This document shows, in pieces, positions 39,017 to 47,516 of a stretch of DNA of 64,000 bases (position 1 is the stretch's first letter; every line of letters starts with the position of its first letter). A program made the translations under genes and the position numbers. Source of the stretch: Sphingomonas sp. Leaf33 (GTDB lineage: Bacteria > Pseudomonadota > Alphaproteobacteria > Sphingomonadales > Sphingomonadaceae); NCBI RefSeq assembly GCF_001421785.1, contig NZ_LMLB01000010.1, positions 1 to 64,000 on the forward strand. The letters run 5' to 3'. Below the pieces are notes generated by a model. It did no database searches. It was not told the origin of the DNA and saw only the letters and a list, made by a program, of their open reading frames with translations.

Positions 39017-42000
39017 GACACGGCGTCCTTTCGATCGTCGGCGAAACGGTGGATCACGTCCTCGTACAGGCGGACATACTGGTCGGTGAAGACATCCATG
39101 TCATAGGTGCGCGCCAGGACGGTCGCCCCTTGCGCCAGCGCGTGCCGCGCCCCGTCGTCGATCAGCCGGTCCATCGCTTCCGTAAAGCCGGCATCGAACC
39201 GGCGGTCGTCCAGGCTGTAGGGAACAGTGATGCCGCCGGACACGCCGTCCACCTCCAGCATCGAGGCGATCTCACCGACATCGGTGGCGATGACCGGGGT
39301 CGATACCTGCAGCGCCTGGATGATGCACAGCGGAAAGGATTCGCCGGCAAAGCGCGTCGGCACGATCGCGACGTCGGTCATCCGGTAGAGGCCGTGGATG
39401 CGCAGCTGGAAGCCGAGGAAGCTGATCGACGGATCGTCGCCGTGGCGGACCATCAGCCGGTCGGGCTCGTCGCCCTCGCCCACCAGGCACAGGTGCATGG
39501 CGCGGTCGGGATGGCGCGCCTGGACCGCCTTGAACGCCGTCACCGCGGTCGCCCAGCCCTTCTCGCGGATGCCGCGCGCGACGAGCGTGAAGACCACCGC
39601 ATCCTCGGCGATTCCCATTTCGGCGCGCGTCCGCGGGAACGGCGCGGGATCGACCGGCATCGCGTTGATCATTTTGACGATCCGGTCGGGCGCGACGTCG
39701 TGGCGCAGCAGCGGCCCCAGGTTCTTGTCGGCGGTATAGACGAACAGGTCGACGTTGCGGACGATCCTGGCGATGAATGTCTCGGGCAGTTCCTTGTCCG
39801 ATGCGGCTTCGTACGACCCGTGCAGCGTCGCGACATAGGGCGCGGGCAGCGGGTCTTCGCAAAGGCGATAGAAGAACATCTCGCCGATGACGCCGTGCGA
39901 ATGGATCAGGCTGCACCCGATATCGCGCAGGAACGCGTCGGCGCCATATTCCATGACCCAGTCGGCCTCGTAGATCGAGCAACCGGGATCGAGCGTCGCG
40001 CGCATTTCCGGATTCAGCTCGGTCTTGAAGATCAGCATCGACACGATGAGCCCGCGCGCGGCGAGCGCGTTAGCCAGCTGGATCGGCAGATTTTCAGCCC
40101 CACCGGCAAAGATGCCGTGCGTCACGATCAGGACGTGTCGCCTGGTTCGCCCCGCCCCCCCCGCGACACCGTCGGCATCGGGCGTACCCCAGAACAGCCG
40201 CACCGCGCCCGCCAGTCGGTCGATGTCCTGTGCGACATCGATGTCGGCGCGCGGTGTCGCAGTCGGCGGCAGGCGCAGCACGGCGTCGCGGACGGTCGCG
40301 ATCTGCCCGCCCGATGCCATGTGCAGGAACAGGTGCCACAGTCCCAAGTGCCGCGATGCCGCGGCCTCGTGCCATGCCTCTGCCGGCAGCGTCCGGCGGC
40401 GCCACAGGAAGCCGGGCTGGTCCGCGGTCAGCGTCTCTGCGCGCAACTGCTCGGCGAACCACAGCGCGGCGGGCGTGGTCGGATGCCGCGACCACCCCTC
40501 CATCCGCCGCGCCAGTTCCTCGGCCGAGACGGCATAGTCGGCGTCCTCGGGTGTCAGGCATCGGCCGAAGCCGAGTTGCACGCTGCCGTCGGCGAAGCTC
40601 GATGCCAGGCGGGCGAGGAAGGCGGTGTCGTGGACCGCACGACCGCGCACGTACCAGAGCAACTCGCCGGTCGCTGCTGCCGTAGCGCGCTCCAGGACAT
40701 TCGGTTCGTCGGCAGGCACTGTCAGCAGATCGATGTCGCCGCGGCGTCCGAGCCCGGCGTCGAGCGCGGCACGCGCGTCGTCGGCCAGCGGGTCGCCTGC
40801 GACCATGACTGCCATCCTGGCATAGCTCTGCGCCAGCACCGCGGTGATCGCATCCGCCGTCAGCGGGTCGGCGGCATCGTTGACCAGCAGCGCGGTGATG
40901 ACCGGGGCATAGGGCCGGCTGCGGAAATTGTTGGCCGAGGACATGCCCGACCGCCCCTCCGCCTTGCCGAACCCGACCCAGTGGAGGAACGGGTTGATCC
41001 CGGCCTCTGCGATATCGGCGTAGCGCAGCAGGTAGATCTTGGTCGAGAAATCCTGCGACGGATCGCGCCCCTCGCGCCATCCGACGGTCATGAAGTGGAT
41101 AAAGGCATCCTGGCCCGATGCTTCGATGTCGGGATAGCTGTAGAGGTACCAGTCGGTGTCGAAATGGTCGGTCAGCGCGTGCAGCACGGCCGGCGATTGC
41201 CCGACGAACAGGTCGCGCAGCATATCCTCGCCGACCGTGCGAAACAGGTAATGCAGGAACGGGACTTCGCCCGTGTCGCGCAGGTCGGGGCGGGTCGCGG
41301 CATAGCGGGCGGCGTGGAAGGACGGCGTGACATAGCCGCCCCGCGCCCGCCCGCCGGCGACCTGCCGCGCCGGCGCCTGCGGGTCGCCCGGCTCCGCGCC
41401 GTCGATGTGGACACGGTAGTAATCGAGTGCGACCATCCGCGTCAGCACGGTCTGCTGCATCGTGCCCAGATCGTCCCACCCGGTCAGCGCCGACCGCATC
41501 GCCCGGCCGTCCGATCGTCCCTCGGCGATGCCATGCAGCACCCAGTGGCGCAGGGGGTTTGTGTCCGACGTCCGCACATCGGCGTGCAGGTCGCTATAGG
41601 CACCGGTCGAAAAGGCCGCCGACGGGTCGCGCCGCTCGCGCCAGCCCAGCGTCATGTAATGGACGAACGGGTCGTTGCCCGACGCGGCGACGTCGGGATA
41701 GGTTTCCAGATACCAGGCGGCATCGAAATGCGCGCGCAGCCGGGCGATGTCGGCAACCGATATGTCGCCCAGCGCATCGGCCACCAGATCCTCGCCGACC
41801 ACGTCGAACAGATAATAGGCGAACGGATTACGGTCGGTCGGCATACCGGGAGTCGCCCGGGAATAGCGCGCGGCCTGGAACGTCGACGACGGATCGAGCC
41901 CGTCCCGCCAGCCCGTATCGACGTAATGCGTGGCAAGCGCGGCGCTGTCGGTCGGGTCGAGCCCGGCCTGCGCGGCATAGAAAGCTGCATCGATCAGCCG

Positions 42001-42078
42001 TGCAAGGATGGCCTGTCGGCGCGGCGACAGCGCCGCCCAATCTGCGGACGGCACCTGTTCCGTCTCTGTGGACTGCAC
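39013..42078 (-). CDS. Giant repeat-fronted glycosyltransferase (GT2-like remnant plus GT4)
   Basis: 1021 residues. Residues 30-376 hold six to eight copies of the F-x-x-x-Y ... D ... HY-x-x-x-G-x-x-EGR-type repeat, arranged as two similar blocks (about 30-188 and 219-376). Residues about 388-640 look like a degenerate GT-A (GT2) domain (VITALLVNDAADPLTADAITAVLAQSYARMAVMVAG, ATGELLWYVRGRAVHDTAFL). Residues 645-1010 are a GT4 domain: HVLIVTHGIFAGGAENLPIQLANALAARG, IHSHGVIGEMFFY, FTLVARGIREKGWATAVTAFKAV, ITVP and FAGESFPLCIIQALQVSTPVIATDVGEI. Cytoplasmic, building the surface glycan. The DxD of the GT2-like part is not evident, so GT4 is probably the active site. Confidence 0.87.
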   Translation of the reverse strand: MQSTETEQVPSADWAALSPRRQAILARLIDAAFYAAQAGLDPTDSAALATHYVDTGWRDGLDPSSTFQAARYSRATPGMPTDRNPFAYYLFDVVGEDLVADALGDISVADIARLRAHFDAAWYLETYPDVAASGNDPFVHYMTLGWRERRDPSAAFSTGAYSDLHADVRTSDTNPLRHWVLHGIAEGRSDGRAMRSALTGWDDLGTMQQTVLTRMVALDYYRVHIDGAEPGDPQAPARQVAGGRARGGYVTPSFHAARYAATRPDLRDTGEVPFLHYLFRTVGEDMLRDLFVGQSPAVLHALTDHFDTDWYLYSYPDIEASGQDAFIHFMTVGWREGRDPSQDFSTKIYLLRYADIAEAGINPFLHWVGFGKAEGRSGMSSANNFRSRPYAPVITALLVNDAADPLTADAITAVLAQSYARMAVMVAGDPLADDARAALDAGLGRRGDIDLLTVPADEPNVLERATAAATGELLWYVRGRAVHDTAFLARLASSFADGSVQLGFGRCLTPEDADYAVSAEELARRMEGWSRHPTTPAALWFAEQLRAETLTADQPGFLWRRRTLPAEAWHEAAASRHLGLWHLFLHMASGGQIATVRDAVLRLPPTATPRADIDVAQDIDRLAGAVRLFWGTPDADGVAGGAGRTRRHVLIVTHGIFAGGAENLPIQLANALAARGLIVSMLIFKTELNPEMRATLDPGCSIYEADWVMEYGADAFLRDIGCSLIHSHGVIGEMFFYRLCEDPLPAPYVATLHGSYEAASDKELPETFIARIVRNVDLFVYTADKNLGPLLRHDVAPDRIVKMINAMPVDPAPFPRTRAEMGIAEDAVVFTLVARGIREKGWATAVTAFKAVQARHPDRAMHLCLVGEGDEPDRLMVRHGDDPSISFLGFQLRIHGLYRMTDVAIVPTRFAGESFPLCIIQALQVSTPVIATDVGEIASMLEVDGVSGGITVPYSLDDRRFDAGFTEAMDRLIDDGARHALAQGATVLARTYDMDVFTDQYVRLYEDVIHRFADDRKDAVS
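40951..41991 (-). repeat. Duplicated repeat block in the N-terminus of the giant glycosyltransferase
   Basis: Encodes residues 30-376. Two blocks share the same order of units: F-x-AARY...GED, then FD-x-x-WYL-x-x-YPD ... GWRE-x-RDPS, then FS-x-x-x-Y ... EGRS. For example HFDAAWYLETYPDVAASG in block one matches HFDTDWYLYSYPDIEASG in block two. This indicates duplication of a whole ~160-190-residue unit rather than of single repeats. Confidence 0.75.
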
Positions 42079-42223
42079 GATCGAAGAACCCCGGGACTAT
42101 GACGTTTCGGCCTTGGTCACATGGCGACGAAGCCGATGTCAAACGGGCAAGGCCATCGATCCCGCCATCGTTGACAGGCCAGCGGGCAGATTGCACGGTC
42201 GCCGCCGGGTCGGACGGGAACGG

Positions 42224-45200
42224 GTGTCGGAAATTCTACAGTCACTGCATCTGATCGACCCCGACCGCCCGGCCAGCGACGGCGATGTCGAGAACGGCTA
42301 CCGGCTGTTCCTGGCGCGGGGGCCGAACACGCCGGCCGATGTGTCGGAGAAGTCCGGCCTGCCCCTGCTGTCGATCATCACGTCCCTGTTGGTGTCGGAG
42401 GAATTCGCGCGGCTGATCGCCTTGGGCGATGGCGGGGCCGTCGTCGTCGATGACGTGATGCTGGCCCCGCTCGACGACGATCTGGCGGCCTGGATGGGAA
42501 CGATCGCCCGCGTCCGTACCGGCGAGGACCGCGTGCCGCAGGACCGCTGGAGCGCGATCGGCGGCCTGCTGGACGACGACCGCGTGTCGAACGCGGTCAG
42601 GGCCGAATATCCGCGCGACATCGATGCGTTGCGCGCCGCGATCGTTCGCGCCGACGAGGCTGCCGGCATCGTGCAGGCGTCCCCGCTGTTCGATGCCGAC
42701 CGGTATCGCGAACAGCTGTCCGCCGATGCCGTAATCGCCCGACCGGCACTGCATTATGTAGTGACGGGCGAGCGTACCGGGCTCAGCCCCTCGGCCGGGT
42801 TCGCGGCTGCCGACTATGCCGCGCGCAACCCCGATGTCGCGTCCACCCCGGTCAACCGCCTGGCGCATTACGAGGCGCATGGCCGCCGCGAAGGTCGGTT
42901 GCACCGCGACTGGCTGATCGACCAGCCAATGCCACCGCTGGACACCGACGGCACGCGCCCGGTCGTCCTGCTGCTGCTGCACGAGGCGACCTATACCGGC
43001 GCGCCGATCCTGGGCTGGAACCTGGTGCGCGCGTTGTCCTCCGCTTGCGATGTCGTCGTGGTGCTGCACCGGGGCGGCGCGCTGGAGGCGGCACTGCGCG
43101 ATGTCGCCGCCGCGGTCGTCGCCGCACCGCCGCCGGCGATGGTTGCGGACACAGCGGAAATGGCGCGGTTCGCCGAGCGGCTGAAGGCGGTCTATGCGCC
43201 GGCCTATGCGATCGCCAACAGCGTGGAGACCTGGCCGGTCGCGATCCCGCTGGGGCGCCAGGACGTGCCGGTCGTCGCGCTCGTCCATGAATTCTGGCCC
43301 GGTGCCGTTCCGACCCTGCGCAACGACTTCTACGCGGCCTGCGCGGCGCTCGTCTTCCCGGCGCGGATCGTCGAGCAATCGTCGTTCGACGCCTTTCGCG
43401 AAGTGCGCCTGCAGACCCGCTACATCCTGCCGCAGGGGCCGTGCACCATCCCACCGTTCGCGGACGGACAGGTGCCGCGCGCCTTCGGTGCGCCCTTCGT
43501 GCCCGACGACGACGCAGGCCCCACGCTGACAGACGTGCTGGCCGACACCACCCGCTTCACCGTCATCGGCCTAGGTGCGGTCGAGATGCGCAAGGGGATC
43601 GACGTCTTCGTCGCGACCGCCACGGCGCTGGCCGCGCGGCATCCCGACGTCGCGTTCCGCTTCGTCTGGATCGGGACCTGGGAACACGCGATCGGCACCC
43701 AATATGCCGCGCTGGTCGGCGAACAGGTCCGGCGGTCGGGGCTCGGCGACCGGTTGCGGTTCTTTCCCGCGGTCGACGACCTTGCCCCCGTCTACGATCG
43801 CGCCGATGCGCTGCTTCTGAGCTCGCGGCTCGACCCGCTGCCCAACATCACGATCGACGCGGCGGTGCGCGGCATTCCCGTCGTCTGTTTCGACCAGGCA
43901 TCGGGCATTGCCGAGATGCTGGCGGGCGACCCCGATACCGCGGCGCTGGTCGCACCGCATCTCGACAGTGGCGCGGCGGCCGATCGCATCGCCGCGCTCG
44001 CCCGCGATGCGGCGATGCGCGACCGCACGGGTGCCGCGATACAGAAACTTGCACAGCGATCGTTCAATCTGGAGGCCTATGCCGGCGCTCTCGACGAGAT
44101 CGGGCGCGGCGCGGCGCGCCGGCACGAGGCCGCGCGGCGGGATGCCGAGATCATCGCCGCGACGGACGCGTTCGACCCGACGCTCTACTTCGGTCCCGAC
44201 CATGCGGCAGCGGCGGACACGTCGGCGGCGGCCTATATCGCTGCGACGAAGCATCTGAACTTCGCCTCGCCGCCGGTGTTCGGTGCGATCCTGCGGCGGC
44301 CGATGGCGGGCTTTCACCCCTTCATCTACGGCATGGAAGCGCCCGATTTCCCGCGCGACGGCAGCCGCGACCCGCTGGCGCATTATCTCGAGCGCGAGGC
44401 TCCGGTGGGTCGCTGGGCCCACCGCGTGCTGCGTCCCGATCTGGCCGTGGCGGAAGAGGATGACGACCGCTATCCGCCGGACGGCGACGCTGCGGCGGAC
44501 CGGGTCGCGGTGCATGGCCACTTCCACTATCCCGACAATATCGCCGATTTCCTGACCGCGCTGTCGGCGAACCGGTTGCGCGCGGACCTGTTCCTGACGA
44601 CGACCAGCGAGGCGGCAGCGGACGTGCTGCGCGACGCGACCGCCGGCTATGCGGACGGCGATGTCGTCATCGACAACGGTCCCAATGTCGGGCGCGACAT
44701 CTACGCCTTCCTCCGCGTGCTCGCCACGCATCTGCACGGCCGCTACGACATCGTCGGGCACGTGCACGGCAAGCGCACCGTCCATGCCGAGGCGGCCGAT
44801 CCCGGCTTCGGCGAGCGGTGGCGGCGGTTCCTGTGGGAGCATCTGCTCGGCCCGACCCACGCCGCGGCCGATGTCATCGTGCAGGCGATGCGCGACGACC
44901 CCGGGCTCGGCCTGGTGTTCCCCGAGAACGCTTGGCTGGTGGGCTGGGAAAAGAACGTGGAGAGCGCCGCCGTGCTCGCGCGACGCATGGGTCTGCGACG
45001 CCCCGTGCCCCGGCACATCGAATTTCCCGCCGGCACGATGTTCTGGGCCCGCACCGCCGCGCTCGACGCGCTGGTCCGCGCCGATTTTCAGGAAGCCGAG
45101 ATGCCGCCCGAGCCGCTGTCGGGCGACGGTACGATCCTCCACGCCTTCGAACGGATAGTGCCGGTGGTGTGCGAGGAGGCGGGATATGGTTATGCCACCA

Positions 45201-45226
45201 GCTATATCCCCGATCTGGGCCGCTAG
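42224..45226 (+). CDS. Repeat-containing glycosyltransferase GT4 fused to RgpF-like domain
   Basis: 1000 residues from GTG 42224 (GGACGGGAACGG upstream); the open frame reaches back to 42008 but that part is antisense to the neighbour's start. Residues 1-150: helical domain with YRLFLARGPNTPADVSEKSGLPLLSIITSLLVSEEFARL, DUF4214-like. Two repeats at 156-225. GT4 domain about 247-650 (VVLLLLHEATYTGAPILGWNLVRALS, GLGAVEMRKGIDVFVATATALAARHPD, DALLLSSRLDPLPNITIDAAVRGIPVVCFD). RgpF-like domain about 770-1000 (VAVHGHFHYPDNIADFLTALSANR, DNGPNVGRDIYAFLRVL, YDIVGHVHGKRT, FPAGTMFWART). Rhamnan-synthesis-F domains build rhamnose-containing glycans. Confidence 0.87.
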   Translation: MSEILQSLHLIDPDRPASDGDVENGYRLFLARGPNTPADVSEKSGLPLLSIITSLLVSEEFARLIALGDGGAVVVDDVMLAPLDDDLAAWMGTIARVRTGEDRVPQDRWSAIGGLLDDDRVSNAVRAEYPRDIDALRAAIVRADEAAGIVQASPLFDADRYREQLSADAVIARPALHYVVTGERTGLSPSAGFAAADYAARNPDVASTPVNRLAHYEAHGRREGRLHRDWLIDQPMPPLDTDGTRPVVLLLLHEATYTGAPILGWNLVRALSSACDVVVVLHRGGALEAALRDVAAAVVAAPPPAMVADTAEMARFAERLKAVYAPAYAIANSVETWPVAIPLGRQDVPVVALVHEFWPGAVPTLRNDFYAACAALVFPARIVEQSSFDAFREVRLQTRYILPQGPCTIPPFADGQVPRAFGAPFVPDDDAGPTLTDVLADTTRFTVIGLGAVEMRKGIDVFVATATALAARHPDVAFRFVWIGTWEHAIGTQYAALVGEQVRRSGLGDRLRFFPAVDDLAPVYDRADALLLSSRLDPLPNITIDAAVRGIPVVCFDQASGIAEMLAGDPDTAALVAPHLDSGAAADRIAALARDAAMRDRTGAAIQKLAQRSFNLEAYAGALDEIGRGAARRHEAARRDAEIIAATDAFDPTLYFGPDHAAAADTSAAAYIAATKHLNFASPPVFGAILRRPMAGFHPFIYGMEAPDFPRDGSRDPLAHYLEREAPVGRWAHRVLRPDLAVAEEDDDRYPPDGDAAADRVAVHGHFHYPDNIADFLTALSANRLRADLFLTTTSEAAADVLRDATAGYADGDVVIDNGPNVGRDIYAFLRVLATHLHGRYDIVGHVHGKRTVHAEAADPGFGERWRRFLWEHLLGPTHAAADVIVQAMRDDPGLGLVFPENAWLVGWEKNVESAAVLARRMGLRRPVPRHIEFPAGTMFWARTAALDALVRADFQEAEMPPEPLSGDGTILHAFERIVPVVCEEAGYGYATSYIPDLGR

Positions 45227-45229
45227 AGC

Positions 45230-46159
45230 GTGATCGGCGTCTTTGGGGCGAACGGTTTCATCGGCCGCGCGGTCGTCCGCCATCTGCTGGAGCAGGGGCG
45301 CCGCGTCGTCGCGCTCGGTCGCGCCTTCCCGGCCGATTACGACCGGATCGTCGGTGGTGCGGTGGAGATGCGGATCGTCGATTTCCGCGATGCGCTGTCG
45401 GTCCATGCGACGTTGCAGGGCATCGAGCAGGCGATCGACCTGGTCAATTCGTCGAGTCCGGCGCTCGGCAACGCCCGCGTGGTCGAGGATGTCGCGACCA
45501 ATGTGCTGCCGCACATCAGCTTTGCCCAGTCCTGCGTGCTGAGCGGTGTCGCGCGCATCCTGTTCCTGTCGTCGGGCGGGACCGTCTACGGCACGCCGGT
45601 CAGCGTACCGATCGCCGAGGATCATCCGACCGATCCGCTGGTATCCTATGGCGCGACCAAGCTGACGGTCGAACACTATCTGCGGATGCTGACGCGCGAC
45701 ACCGCGACCGACCACGTCATCCTGCGCGCGGCCAACCCGTTCGGCCCCGGACAGACATTGCGCAAGGGCCAGGGCCTGATCGCCTCGATCCTGGAGCGGC
45801 AGGCGATGGACCTGCCGATCATCCTCTTCGGCGACGGACAGGCCGAACGCGACTATCTCTATATCGACGACCTGTGTGGTGCGGTGACGGCGGCGCTGGA
45901 TGCGCCGCCGATGCGCGAGACGGTCAACATCGGCACCGGACAGGGCCGCACGACGATCGAGGTGGTGCGCGCGGTCGAGGCGGCGGTCGGTCGCCGCTTC
46001 GACATCGTCTTCGAACCCGGCCGCCCGACCGATGCGCGCAGCAACGTGCTCGATTGCACCAGGGCGGCGCGGCTGCTGGGCTGGAGCGCCGCCACGCCGT
46101 TCGACGAGGGCATCCGGCGCACGGTCGCGGCCTTTGTCGAAGGGGGCGCGGCGGCATGA
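45230..46159 (+). CDS. NAD-dependent sugar epimerase/dehydratase (GalE-like)
   Basis: 309 residues from GTG 45230, four bases after the glycosyltransferase stop. Rossmann GxxGFIG at the N-terminus (MIGVFGANGFIGRAVVRHLLEQG), SSGGTVYGTPVSVPIAEDHPTDPLVSYGATKLTVEHYLRML with the SYK-type triad as Ser ... Tyr-x-x-x-Lys (YGATK), LRAANPFGPGQ, RDYLYIDDLCGAV and VNIGTGQGRTTIEVV. Extended SDR; expected to make an activated sugar (UDP-galactose or similar) for the glycan. Overlaps the next gene by ATGA. Confidence 0.88.
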   Translation: MIGVFGANGFIGRAVVRHLLEQGRRVVALGRAFPADYDRIVGGAVEMRIVDFRDALSVHATLQGIEQAIDLVNSSSPALGNARVVEDVATNVLPHISFAQSCVLSGVARILFLSSGGTVYGTPVSVPIAEDHPTDPLVSYGATKLTVEHYLRMLTRDTATDHVILRAANPFGPGQTLRKGQGLIASILERQAMDLPIILFGDGQAERDYLYIDDLCGAVTAALDAPPMRETVNIGTGQGRTTIEVVRAVEAAVGRRFDIVFEPGRPTDARSNVLDCTRAARLLGWSAATPFDEGIRRTVAAFVEGGAAA

Positions 46160-47361
46160 TCCGGCGGGATTACATCTATCTGGCGCTGTGCATCGTGTGC
46201 GCGGCGGCGTCGATCGTGTCGGCGCAGACCGCAGTCGAGCGCCGCACGCCGACCGCAGTGACGGGCTCCGCCTCCGCACCGGTCCGCACTACGCCGCAAG
46301 TCACCTGGTTGGGCCGCGCGGCGGGCGATGCCGGCATGGCCGGGCTGTGGGTGCAGGAAACGCTGGACGGCGCGTCGAGCGCGCCGGCGGATACGGCGCT
46401 CTGGGCCAACCATATCGGGGTCAGCGACACGCTGCGCACCGCACACCCCTCCACCATGCTCGATGCGCTGAACGTGCAGTCGACCGTCCTGAAGGGCGCC
46501 AGCGGCAGCCGCAACGCGCTGCACGGCCACATGGCGATCGAGGCGGCCCCGACCGGCGTTACGCCGGGCACGTCCTTTCCTGCCTATGTCAGCGGGTTCT
46601 TCACGACCCGGTCGGCCTATCCGCTGGGCGGGCGCGGCACGACCTATGCGGCATCGAGCGGGTCGCTGTTCGGCATCAATCCCAACGTCCTCGCCGCACC
46701 CGGCGCGACCAACCTGTACGGCATCGTCGGGGCGGAGATCGACGTGACCGCGCAGGCTGGATCGTCGATGGCGCAGAAGCTGGGGCTGTCGATCATCCAG
46801 GCCGGCGACAGCACGGTGTCGGGCGCGCAGGACGACGTCGCGCTCAACATCATCAACACGCGCGGTGCGGTGGGCTGGCGCCAGGGTATCGCGTTCGGCA
46901 ATTCGGGCGCCTATTGGCCGATCGCGCCGGACGGCACGCTGATCGGCGGGCAGGCCGGGCAATCGGGCGCCGGCGCGGCGCGGGCGGGTTACGGCATCGA
47001 CTGGTCGGGCGTCCGCTTCGCCGGCGCGGCGATCCGCGTGCCCGGGCTGGTCGTCGATGGTGCGGGGCACCTGACCCAGTCGGGCAAAGGCGTTCCCGGC
47101 TATGTCGCGCCGACGCTGGGTGGCTGCGGTAGCGGGGCGGCAATCCGCGGGTCGGACAATGCCGGCACCGTCACGCTCGGGCGCGGTACGACTGCGTGCA
47201 CGATCCGCTTCGGCCGCGCCTGGCAGGACACCCCGTACTGCGTGCTGACGCCGCGCGGCACGACGACGCCCGGCGCGCTCGCGATCGTCGCGGATTCGAT
47301 GAGCGCGCTGACGATCCATGCCGCGTCGATGCCGTCGTTCACCTACCAGTGCACCGGCTGA
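46156..47361 (+). CDS. Secreted phage-fibre-like protein in the polysaccharide locus
   Basis: 401 residues with signal peptide about 1-23 (MIRRDYIYLALCIVCAAASIVSAQ). The middle is Gly/Ala/Ser-rich beta sequence (TLRTAHPSTMLDALNVQSTVLKG, YGIVGAEIDVTAQAGSSM, AGYGIDWSGVRFAGAAIRVPGLVVDGAGHLTQSG), close in style to phage tail-spike or prophage structural proteins. The C-terminus has three Cys (GGCGSGAAIRG, TTACTIRFGRAW, PYCVLTPRG) and ends FTYQCTG. It is translationally coupled to the epimerase gene, so it is a regular part of the polysaccharide operon, perhaps a surface anchor or a glycan-modifying spike. Confidence 0.7.
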   Translation: MIRRDYIYLALCIVCAAASIVSAQTAVERRTPTAVTGSASAPVRTTPQVTWLGRAAGDAGMAGLWVQETLDGASSAPADTALWANHIGVSDTLRTAHPSTMLDALNVQSTVLKGASGSRNALHGHMAIEAAPTGVTPGTSFPAYVSGFFTTRSAYPLGGRGTTYAASSGSLFGINPNVLAAPGATNLYGIVGAEIDVTAQAGSSMAQKLGLSIIQAGDSTVSGAQDDVALNIINTRGAVGWRQGIAFGNSGAYWPIAPDGTLIGGQAGQSGAGAARAGYGIDWSGVRFAGAAIRVPGLVVDGAGHLTQSGKGVPGYVAPTLGGCGSGAAIRGSDNAGTVTLGRGTTACTIRFGRAWQDTPYCVLTPRGTTTPGALAIVADSMSALTIHAASMPSFTYQCTG

Positions 47362-47516
47362 TTTCTGCCCGTACGGTCGTGGCGCCAATCCGCTATGGCT
47401 TGGCGCGGCGGGCATCGCTAACACATCGCTGATCCATGCGCGGACGACGGCCGCGCGCGGCGGCGGTCCTCGCCGCTGACACTCTCCTGCCAGCCAAGTT
47501 GAAGACGAAGGACAAG

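Noticed and set aside
39049..42102. Long plus-strand open frame (about 1017 codons) opposite the giant glycosyltransferase
   Set aside because: Composition is Arg/Gln/His-rich with no domain; it mirrors the real minus-strand gene and reflects high third-position GC.
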